Shown here one piece after another: positions 5,576 to 12,151 of a stretch of DNA of 13,489 nucleotides (the first letter of the stretch is position 1; each line of letters begins with the position of its first letter). A program made the position numbers and the translations under genes. Below the pieces are notes generated by a model, which worked only from the letters and a program-made list of their open reading frames with translations, was not told the DNA's origin and made no database searches. This DNA comes from Candidatus Hydrogenedentota bacterium (lineage in GTDB: Bacteria > Hydrogenedentota > Hydrogenedentia > Hydrogenedentales > CAITNO01): NCBI GenBank assembly GCA_903822375.1, contig CAIJOU010000933.1, positions 1 to 13,489 of the forward strand, given 5' to 3'.

Positions 5576-7042
5576 TCACGGCACAGTCGGGCCGATCGGC
5601 ATCACGGACTTCGTCTGTCCCGAATTCTCTGCCGCCGCGGTTACCGCGATGACGTGACACAGATCGCCATCCCTCGCCGCATCCTGCATCTCCAAGTCAA
5701 TTGCCTTGCGTACCATGTCGCCTTCCGGCGTTGGCAAACGACCCTCCTCCCAACCAAGACACACCAAAGCATGGCAGCGCAAACCAGGCGAGTCGGACTG
5801 GACCACTTGCGTGTACAGTTCCCATGCGGACTTATATTGCGCCTCGAATCCATGGCGTTTCTGGAGAAAAGGGAAGTACAGGACCAAGCACGCGGGCAAG
5901 AGTGTCTTGTTGTTCTTGAATTGCTGCACGTAAGTGTCGGCAAGACGGGCAAGCGGTTGTATTGATTCGGAAGGAATATTAGGCCGATAGGTTCCGTCGG
6001 GAAAGACTAGCCAAAGGATTAGCGTTGCGATGCACTGAGACACGGATTCATCAGTAATCAATGGCAACAAATCCATTAGGCTAGTCAGGGAAACGTTCGT
6101 CTTCCCCAAGAGAGAATACCACGCATCACAACCAAAAACACGGGCCAGAGATTGCGCCGGAATTTCCGTCTTACCCAAACGAGATTGAGGTTTGGTGGGG
6201 ATGTATTGCATGAGGCCACCGTGGGTCTTTCGGTTTTCCTTATCCCACGCCGCAATCGGACTGGCCTGAAGCGCACCTTGGTTCCACAGCGCGTCAACAT
6301 CCATGTCGGGCTTATCCGTCCCCAGTCGAATCAAGCGAGCCAATCCGGCCAATTGTTCCAGCCGGTCAATGGATTGAAGTTCCTTGTCCGAAAGCACGCG
6401 TTGCTGCTCGGCCGCTTCGGCAGTGTCCGACAGGTAGGGTTCGGAGTTGCCGCACACGTCCTTGAGGAACGCAGCAATATCCACCTCGGCCAGCACCCTC
6501 ACTGCCTCCTGTGTCAGCGGTTCGGCCAGTTTTCCATTGGTCTTGATCCAATCACGCAGTGCCCCGAGATCTTTTGCCTTTCCCATGGCCACGGCGTGAT
6601 ATGCACCCCGGTCCACCGGGTCCGAAGTCTTGAGGACCAACTTCAAGAAGGCCATGCGCTCCGCGAGCGGATAACGCGCGGCAACCTCTTTCTTCATCAT
6701 CATCACCCCAACGAAAGGCTGAAGCATGATCTGTCGTGGGACAAGCGGAAGGGGCGCAGCCTGCAAAACCAGGAGCAAAACGTTGTCATAGTAGCGCTTA
6801 TTCAAGATGGCACCAAAATATACCGACAACGCTTCATCCAGGTTCTCGCTTAGAATCTTCACTTGCTGTTCTTCTTCATCCTGTGCGGGCCTGTCGGGAG
6901 ACAAGCCAAATGACTTAACGCATGTCTTAAGAAACGCCTCATCCGATATGGGGAGAGCCGCGCTAGTGAAGGCGCACAACAGAGTTGCAATGGTGGCCAA
7001 ACACCATGAGTGGAGACAATGAACGTTTCCCCTATTCCTCAT
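5576..7042 (-). CDS. Exported protein of unknown function
   Basis: A 488-aa protein with a clear N-terminal signal peptide: basic MRNRGN, a hydrophobic core around CLATIATLLCAF, and a likely cleavage near TSA-ALP at about residue 28. The mature part looks mostly helical, with amphipathic stretches such as LEQLAGLARLIRLG and VSQCIATLILWLVF. This is compatible with a repeat-type alpha solenoid, but I see no clean repeat period. No catalytic motif was recognised. AAAGGG stands eight bases before the ATG at 7042. The gene is visibly more AT-rich than its neighbours: I counted 28 G+C in 6061-6120 against 35 in 7861-7920. That difference may indicate acquisition by transfer. It is alone on its strand and no partner is evident. 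Confidence 0.75.
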   Translation of the reverse strand: MRNRGNVHCLHSWCLATIATLLCAFTSAALPISDEAFLKTCVKSFGLSPDRPAQDEEEQQVKILSENLDEALSVYFGAILNKRYYDNVLLLVLQAAPLPLVPRQIMLQPFVGVMMMKKEVAARYPLAERMAFLKLVLKTSDPVDRGAYHAVAMGKAKDLGALRDWIKTNGKLAEPLTQEAVRVLAEVDIAAFLKDVCGNSEPYLSDTAEAAEQQRVLSDKELQSIDRLEQLAGLARLIRLGTDKPDMDVDALWNQGALQASPIAAWDKENRKTHGGLMQYIPTKPQSRLGKTEIPAQSLARVFGCDAWYSLLGKTNVSLTSLMDLLPLITDESVSQCIATLILWLVFPDGTYRPNIPSESIQPLARLADTYVQQFKNNKTLLPACLVLYFPFLQKRHGFEAQYKSAWELYTQVVQSDSPGLRCHALVCLGWEEGRLPTPEGDMVRKAIDLEMQDAARDGDLCHVIAVTAAAENSGQTKSVMPIGPTVP

Positions 7043-7094
7043 TTCTCTGCCCTTTCTATTGTTGTCCGCCCCGCTTCGCGCTGTCAGGCAGAGG

Positions 7095-7100
7095 AGTTTA
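7095..7100 (-). promoter_or_regulatory. Possible extended -10 for the exported orphan gene
   Basis: On the minus strand TGCTAAACT gives an extended -10 (TAAACT at 7095-7100) about 53 bp before the ATG at 7042. The hexamer 17 bp upstream (TCTTAA) is a poor -35 match, so support is weak. Confidence 0.25.
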
Positions 7101-7180
7101 GCACCCTTTCCAACGGGTTAAGAAACATGACACCCCCAAGCGGGGACCGACTTGGGCGCGAATAGGTGCAACCACCGCAC

Positions 7181-7209
7181 TTGCGCGCGGGTCCAGTTAA
7201 CCGTATTAT
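7181..7209 (+). promoter_or_regulatory. Possible sigma-70-type promoter for the 7300-9678 pair
   Basis: TTGCGC (7181-7186) and TATTAT (7204-7209) are spaced by 17 bp, about 90 bp upstream of the ATG at 7300. The -10 is a good match and the -35 moderate. Confidence 0.4.
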
Positions 7210-7299
7210 GGTGCGCACTGATTGCGGCACCAGGCCTGCCTCAGTGACGTTCAACGGCGTTCCGGGCATTCCATCATCAAACAGGAGACTCTTTTAGCC

Positions 7300-9186
7300 A
7301 TGACACCACGCACCCGGTTCCTTGTCCTGCTGCTTGTAGTACTGGCGACGGTAGCAGGCGCACTCTACTATTTCTTCGACCTTGGCGGCACGGGCATGAC
7401 CAATGTCCCCAAGACGCCGGTGGCGAAGGAAGCTGCCAAGCCCGCGACGCCGCCACCGCCGCCGGCTCCGGTCAAGGTGGTCGCCCCGACCAAGCCGGTA
7501 TCCACCGACCCGGGACCGACCCCCATCACGATGGCCAGCCTGAAACTGATGCCGGAAAAGACCCAGCTCGCGGTGGGTCTGCCGCCGCTCAGCGACATAC
7601 TCGCAAAAACCCTGCCCATTGCGCAGAAAGCCTTCAAAGACGACCTGAATGTCAAGCAGTTTGTGGATGACCAGGTGCGCGACATGGCCTCCGCGGTCGG
7701 CATCATCTATGACGGTGACGCAACGCAGGCCCTCAAGGCCGTCGGCATTAGCCCCGACGAGAGCGGCGCCGTGTTTGCCGACTTCTCGGCCCTGGCCGCA
7801 ACGGCTGCCAAGTCCCTGCAGGAAGCGGCGCCGGGCAGCCCGCCGGCCATGCCCGAATTCAACCCGGAAGACATCAAAGTCGTCCTCACGCTGCCGCTGC
7901 TTGATGCGGCCAAGCTCGAAGAGATGCTGAAGATGGGGCTGTCCCTCCTCCCCGGCACGGGCGAGCCCAAGACCGAGGATGTGGGCGCCATTAAGCTGAA
8001 CGTGTATGAGGGCATGGTCACCATCGCCTATTTCATCGCGGACAAGCGGTTGGTGCTCGGCACCGATCTCGACATGATCAAGTCCTGCGCGGCGCGCGTG
8101 GCGCAGCCCGCCACCTTCCGCTACGGCACGGCCGCCTGCCCGGCGGGTGACGCCAACGAGCTGGTGACCATGATCTACGGGCGCGATTTCATCCCCGTGA
8201 TCAAGGGGCTCCTCGAAACCGCCTCCAAGACCCAGCCGGCCGTGGCGGCCATGGCCCAGGCGCAGTTTGCGGTGGTGGAAAAGATGTTCGCCGGCGAAAC
8301 GTCCGACGACCCCATGCTGCTCACCTTCTCCATCCTCAACGACCGCGTGGAAGTGCGCTCGCGCATGGATTCGGCCACGCACCCCGGCATGCTCGACTAC
8401 ACGGGTCTTGCCGAACCCCTTCGGCTCGCACCGATCCTTCCGGACGACACGATGGCGTTCCTCAGCTACCGCCTGAACGAGCAAACCAAGCGGATTCTCC
8501 AGGAATCCGCCGGCAACGCCATTCCCAAGGACGGAAAGAACGGCCAGAAGGGGCAGCAGATTGAGACCTACGTCAACCAGGGATTGAGCCTGCTGGGCGA
8601 CGAACTTACCATCGGCATCGGCGGGTTGAACGATCTCCAGTTCCCCAGCGTGTACTTCATGCTCGCAACGAGCAAACCGCCGACGGTGCAGATGCTCCTG
8701 GGACTCGCCCAGCCGAAGCTCATGGAGACCTACAACGAGGTTCCAATCAACCAGATCCAGGCGGTGCCGTTCCCGATCCCGCTCTATGAGACCTTCGCCG
8801 GCGACGCGCTGGTGGTTTCCAACAATATCGCGGGCATGAAGGGCCTGATCGACCGGGCCAAGTCCAAAGAGAACAGCAAGCTCTTCGCGTCCCAGCAGCC
8901 GCCCCTTGATCCCGCAACGCCGTATTTCACGGCCTTCCTCCTGCGCTCCGCCCTCTACCGCGACGTGCTGCGGCCGGTAATGCAGGCCATGATGCCTCCC
9001 GGAACGGTTCCCGAGCACGTTGACGGCGCCCTGGTGGAACTCAACGGCATCGTGCGCGACCTGCGCCTGCTTGCCCAGTTGGACGGTTCCTGGTACGACA
9101 CCAGACTCGTTTTCTCCCTTGCGCAGGAAGCGCCTGCGGATGCCGCACCCGCTGCGCCCGCCGCACCGGCAGAACCCGGAAAATAG
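7300..9186 (+). CDS. Membrane-anchored envelope protein with an internally repeated motif, function unknown
   Basis: A 628-aa protein from the ATG at 7300. An upstream in-frame TTG at 7222 has no good ribosome site and would put 26 non-hydrophobic residues before the anchor. The chosen start has AGGAG twelve bases upstream, a rather long spacing. Residues about 6-26 (FLVLLLVVLATVAGALYYFF) form one membrane segment. A Pro/Ala/Lys-rich linker (about 35-80) and a large extracytoplasmic part follow, and the tail is Ala/Pro-rich. Two related segments about 250 residues apart, FIADKRLVLGTDLDMIKSC near 245-263 and FAGDALVVSNNIAGMKGLI near 500, suggest an internal duplication. The layout resembles DUF3352-type bacterial proteins, but I cannot confirm membership. 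It is probably co-transcribed with the lipoprotein 66 bp downstream. Confidence 0.8.
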   Translation: MTPRTRFLVLLLVVLATVAGALYYFFDLGGTGMTNVPKTPVAKEAAKPATPPPPPAPVKVVAPTKPVSTDPGPTPITMASLKLMPEKTQLAVGLPPLSDILAKTLPIAQKAFKDDLNVKQFVDDQVRDMASAVGIIYDGDATQALKAVGISPDESGAVFADFSALAATAAKSLQEAAPGSPPAMPEFNPEDIKVVLTLPLLDAAKLEEMLKMGLSLLPGTGEPKTEDVGAIKLNVYEGMVTIAYFIADKRLVLGTDLDMIKSCAARVAQPATFRYGTAACPAGDANELVTMIYGRDFIPVIKGLLETASKTQPAVAAMAQAQFAVVEKMFAGETSDDPMLLTFSILNDRVEVRSRMDSATHPGMLDYTGLAEPLRLAPILPDDTMAFLSYRLNEQTKRILQESAGNAIPKDGKNGQKGQQIETYVNQGLSLLGDELTIGIGGLNDLQFPSVYFMLATSKPPTVQMLLGLAQPKLMETYNEVPINQIQAVPFPIPLYETFAGDALVVSNNIAGMKGLIDRAKSKENSKLFASQQPPLDPATPYFTAFLLRSALYRDVLRPVMQAMMPPGTVPEHVDGALVELNGIVRDLRLLAQLDGSWYDTRLVFSLAQEAPADAAPAAPAAPAEPGK

Positions 9187-9252
9187 ACAATTCACGCCCG
9201 GCTCACGCGCGACCCGGCGCGTGCCGCAACGCTAATCAAGGAGAATGATGCG

Positions 9253-9678
9253 ATGAAGAAGCTGACATTGACGCTGTGCGCGGGCGCGCTGCTGCTCACG
9301 CTGTGCCTTGCGGGTTGCGTGACGGCCAAAGGTCCCAGCGATGAGGTCCTGATACAGCAGACGCTTGACGCATGGGCAAAGACGCTGGTCGCCAAGGACG
9401 TTGACAGCTTTATGGCCAACTTCTCGGAGAAGTTCACGTCGAGCCAGGCCGCGGACAAGCCGACCCTTGCCAAGTTCATCAAGGAGGCCGTTGACTCGGG
9501 TTACCTTGATGACGCCAAGGTGAGCTTCGAAAACGCCAAACGAACCCTCAAAGACGGCAAGTGCACCGTTTATCCCGTGGACCTTTCCGGCACGGCCGGC
9601 TCGGTCGCATCCGAGTTGACCCTCGCCAAGGAAGAGGGCAAATGGCTCGTCACGGGCATGGAAGTGGACGGCCTCTAA
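9253..9678 (+). CDS. Lipoprotein with NTF2/SnoaL-like domain
   Basis: A 141-aa protein with a textbook lipoprotein signal: MKK, a hydrophobic core, and the lipobox LAGC with the lipidated Cys22. Residue +2 is Val, so an outer-membrane location is likely if the cell is diderm. The mature part begins with DEVLIQQTLDAWAKTLVAKDVDSFMANFSEKFTS, the helix-turn typical of NTF2-like/DUF4440 folds. It continues with strands and ends EEGKWLVTGMEV, the usual 'dG.Wki..l.v' ending. Such domains serve as binding pockets or, more rarely, enzymes. The role here is unknown. AAGGAG precedes the ATG by nine bases. It follows the anchored protein by 66 bp and is closed by a strong terminator, so the two probably form one transcription unit. 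Confidence 0.85.
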   Translation: MKKLTLTLCAGALLLTLCLAGCVTAKGPSDEVLIQQTLDAWAKTLVAKDVDSFMANFSEKFTSSQAADKPTLAKFIKEAVDSGYLDDAKVSFENAKRTLKDGKCTVYPVDLSGTAGSVASELTLAKEEGKWLVTGMEVDGL

Positions 9679-9698
9679 TCTTCTCCGCACAGCTTATG

Positions 9699-9742
9699 CC
9701 GACGCGGCCCGGGTGATTCCGTGGCCGCGTCGGTCCTTTTTT
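9699..9742 (+). terminator. Strong intrinsic terminator
   Basis: A perfect 11-bp stem pairs CCGACGCGGCC (9699-9709) with GGCCGCGTCGG (9723-9733) across a 13-base loop. TCC and six T (9737-9742) follow directly. It stands 20 bp after the lipoprotein stop codon and ends that transcription unit before the dehydrogenase gene. Confidence 0.92.
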
Positions 9743-9752
9743 GGGGTCCGGT

Positions 9753-9782
9753 TTGCATCAACCCCGCCGAACCCCGTAAATT
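9753..9782 (+). promoter_or_regulatory. Possible promoter for the UGDH-like gene
   Basis: TTGCAT (9753-9758) and TAAATT (9777-9782) are spaced by 18 bp and lie between the terminator and the ATG at 9830. A promoter is expected here because the strong terminator isolates the gene from upstream transcription. The match itself is moderate. Confidence 0.35.
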
Positions 9783-9829
9783 GCGCAAATACGGACGGCA
9801 TTCGTTCCGGAACTTACAGAGGGTCTTAC

Positions 9830-11137
9830 ATGAAAATCACGGTTGTGGGCACCGGATACCAGGGGCTTGTCACCGGCACCTGCTTCGCCGAAAACGGCCA
9901 CCAGATCGTCTGCATGGACCGTGACGAGGAGCGTGTGAACCTGCTGCGGAAGGGCACGCTGCCCATCCATGAGCCGGGTCTGGAAGAGCTCGTGGTGCGC
10001 AATCTGGAGGAGGAACGCATCTCCTTCACCACCGACCTGCGCCAGGCCGTCGCAAACTCTCTCATGGTCTTTCTGTGCGTCGGCACCCCCGTGCGCGCCG
10101 ACGGCGAGGCGGACGTGAGCCGCGTGCTCGACGCCAGCCGCCAAATCGCCGGGGCCATGTCGGGCTACCGCATCCTGGTGAACAAGAGCACCTGCCCCCC
10201 CGGCACGGCGGAGCAGATGGAGCAGATACTCCGCGAGAATTCCAAGCACCCCTGTGATGTCGTCGTCAATCCCGATTTCATGAAAGAGGGTTCTGCGGTG
10301 GATGACTTTATGCGCCCGGACCGCATCATCATCGGTTGCGAGGACGTGCGTGTGCGCGAGATCATGAAGGAACTCTACGGCCCCTTCCTCCGCACCGGCA
10401 AGCCGATTCTGCTCATGGGCCGGCGCAGCGCGGAAATGTCGAAATACGCCACAAACGTCATGCTGGCGGCGCGCATTTCGATGATGAACCAGATTGCCGA
10501 CCTGTGCGAGGCGTGGGGCTGTGACATTGCCGACGTCCGCGAGGGCGTGGGCACGGACAGCCGCATCGGCCCCACCTTCCTGTTCCCGGGACTGGGCTAC
10601 GGCGGTTCAGGCCTGCCCCGCGATGTGGCCACCTGCATCCGCATGGCGCGCGACAAGGATGTTCCCTGTGACCTTATTCAGGGCGTGCAGGACGTCAACG
10701 ACCGCCGCCGCGAACAGTTTATCCGCCGCGTGGTCGATTTCTACGGCGGAAGCCTCGCGGGACGCACCATTGCCATGTGGGGCGCCAGTTTCAAGCCGCG
10801 CACCGATGACCTGCGCGGCGCGCCGGCCGTTGAGATTATGGACGGACTGTGCGAGGCGGGTGCCAAAGTGCGTGTCTACGACCCCGTCGCCGGACAACGG
10901 CTTCAGCAGCACTACGGTGACACGGTTGAGGTCGTTCCAAAATACTACGCCGCGCTGGAAGGGGCCGACGGTCTCGTCATCACGACCGAATGGAACGAGT
11001 TCAGGCGGCCCGACTACGCGCGCATGGGCGAACTGATGCGCGAACGCGTCATCTTTGACGGCCGAAACCTGTACACGCCAAGCGTGATGAAGCAGAACGG
11101 ATTCCGCTATTTCAGCATTGGACGGCCCGAGGCGTAG
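9830..11137 (+). CDS. UDP-glucose/GDP-mannose dehydrogenase family protein lacking the catalytic cysteine
   Basis: A 435-aa protein from the ATG at 9830, with GAGGG six bases upstream and MKITVVGTGYQG as the standard N-terminus. The Rossmann motif GTGYQG is at residues 7-12, FLCVGTP at 81-87 and KSTCPPGT at 119-126. NPDFMKEGSA (147-156) carries the usual second Glu (E153), while the first acid is Asp rather than Glu. SKYATN supplies Lys205 and Asn209. The C-terminal nucleotide-binding domain includes WGASFKPRTDDLR and VYDP. The family normally oxidises UDP-glucose to UDP-glucuronate with two NAD+, through a thioester on the Cys of GGSCFPKD. Here the segment reads GYGGSGLPRD: residue 261 is Gly (GGC at 10610-10612) and the Lys is Arg, while Asp265 is kept. 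It is therefore uncertain that the full four-electron oxidation occurs. Confidence 0.9.
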   Translation: MKITVVGTGYQGLVTGTCFAENGHQIVCMDRDEERVNLLRKGTLPIHEPGLEELVVRNLEEERISFTTDLRQAVANSLMVFLCVGTPVRADGEADVSRVLDASRQIAGAMSGYRILVNKSTCPPGTAEQMEQILRENSKHPCDVVVNPDFMKEGSAVDDFMRPDRIIIGCEDVRVREIMKELYGPFLRTGKPILLMGRRSAEMSKYATNVMLAARISMMNQIADLCEAWGCDIADVREGVGTDSRIGPTFLFPGLGYGGSGLPRDVATCIRMARDKDVPCDLIQGVQDVNDRRREQFIRRVVDFYGGSLAGRTIAMWGASFKPRTDDLRGAPAVEIMDGLCEAGAKVRVYDPVAGQRLQQHYGDTVEVVPKYYAALEGADGLVITTEWNEFRRPDYARMGELMRERVIFDGRNLYTPSVMKQNGFRYFSIGRPEA

Positions 11138-11192
11138 CGGGAAGAGCGCCGGAAAGCGCGGAAACGGCGGCAGATGCCCGGTCGGGCACCGT

Positions 11193-12125
11193 TCAGTTTG
11201 CGGTTGAAGTTGGTTTTCCGGGGCCCTTTGCGCCGGGGCCCAAGCATTCCGCCAGAAACTGCATGACCGGCGGTGTGACCACGGTTTCACCCGGCGCGCC
11301 AATCTTGCTGTTCACCTGATTGTGCGAGTATCCGGTGGCGTCCACGACCGTCGCCTTGATCCCCGCCTTCTGCAGTGTCGCCGCGAAATCTTTGCACTGC
11401 TGCCGCCGGGCGGGCATGCCGCGGGTCACCAGAAGAAAGGGCGGTATGCCTTTTCCGGCCGCGACGTGGAAAGCGGGGGAGGCCTGTTTCCACACTCCGG
11501 GGTCCGTCCCAAAGGCGTTTTCATAGATCTCGGTGATGTCGCGGGTCATGTGTGCCGGAATGTCATACCCCTCCGTGTCGAGTGACACGGTGCCCTTGAT
11601 GATGCTCAGAGGAAGCTTGTGGGCGCCCAGGAAGGATTCGTCCGTACTCACGATGGAAACGAGATGCGCGCCGGCCGAATGTCCCATCAGCGCGACCCGT
11701 TCCGGGTCGCCGCCATACTCGGCCGCATGCGCGTGCACCCATGCAAGCGCCGCGGCCACATCCTGTTCGTGTATCGGATACTTCACCCGGTTCGGGTCGC
11801 TGCCGGGTTTGGAAGGCGAAAGCCGGTAGTTGATGCTGACAAAACAGTATCCCAGTCCGGTGAACAGGCCGGGCTTGACCTGCATTTGGTACGCCTTGTC
11901 GCCGATAGCCCATCCGCCTCCATGAACCCATACCACGACCGGGGCGGGCTTGGCCGGTGCTGGATTGGGCGTATAAAGGTCAAGGCTCAGCAAATTGGGA
12001 TTCACACCCGGGATTGTGGCGTAGGGAATGTTTCGGTGGGCGCTGAAATCCCCGTTGGCCTTGACCGTACAGCCGAGGCAAACGATGCCTGCCAATAAGA
12101 GTGTGGCCTTGACGCGCATATTCAT
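11193..12125 (-). CDS. Exported esterase/lipase, BD-FAE-like alpha/beta hydrolase
   Basis: A 310-aa protein with a signal peptide (MNMRVKATLLLAGIVCLGC; VCLGC is only a weak lipobox, so it may be secreted or a lipoprotein). Motifs are WVHGGGWAIGDK (oxyanion loop, 66-77), SINYRLSP (97-104), GHSAGAH (148-154, nucleophile Ser150) and GYSHNQVNSKIG (His268). These match the carbohydrate-esterase-like group that includes the bifunctional xylan acetyl/feruloyl esterases. The loop where the catalytic Asp is expected reads LLVTRGMPARRQQ (231-243), with no acidic residue. AAGG lies seven bases before the ATG. It starts 26 bp after the sulfatase stop and is probably co-transcribed with it. It likely removes acyl groups from polysaccharides, though the substrate is unproven. 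Confidence 0.87.
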   Translation of the reverse strand: MNMRVKATLLLAGIVCLGCTVKANGDFSAHRNIPYATIPGVNPNLLSLDLYTPNPAPAKPAPVVVWVHGGGWAIGDKAYQMQVKPGLFTGLGYCFVSINYRLSPSKPGSDPNRVKYPIHEQDVAAALAWVHAHAAEYGGDPERVALMGHSAGAHLVSIVSTDESFLGAHKLPLSIIKGTVSLDTEGYDIPAHMTRDITEIYENAFGTDPGVWKQASPAFHVAAGKGIPPFLLVTRGMPARRQQCKDFAATLQKAGIKATVVDATGYSHNQVNSKIGAPGETVVTPPVMQFLAECLGPGAKGPGKPTSTAN

Positions 12126-12151
12126 TTCGTGACCTTAATCCTGTCCTGAAT

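Noticed and set aside
7294..9195. 633-codon minus-strand open frame
   Set aside because: It mirrors the anchored envelope protein almost end to end. The translation is rich in His/Arg/Gly low-complexity sequence, as expected of antisense in GC-rich DNA, and the plus strand has a membrane anchor and ribosome site.
11175..11188. TGCCC/GGGCA hairpin between the convergent UGDH-like and esterase genes
   Set aside because: Five to six base pairs with no U-tract on either strand; a bidirectional terminator is expected here but this one is not convincing.
11218..11241. Tandem CCGGGGCCC direct repeat near the 3' end of the esterase gene
   Set aside because: It is explained by the coding of the repetitive GPGAKGPGK tail and lies inside the gene.
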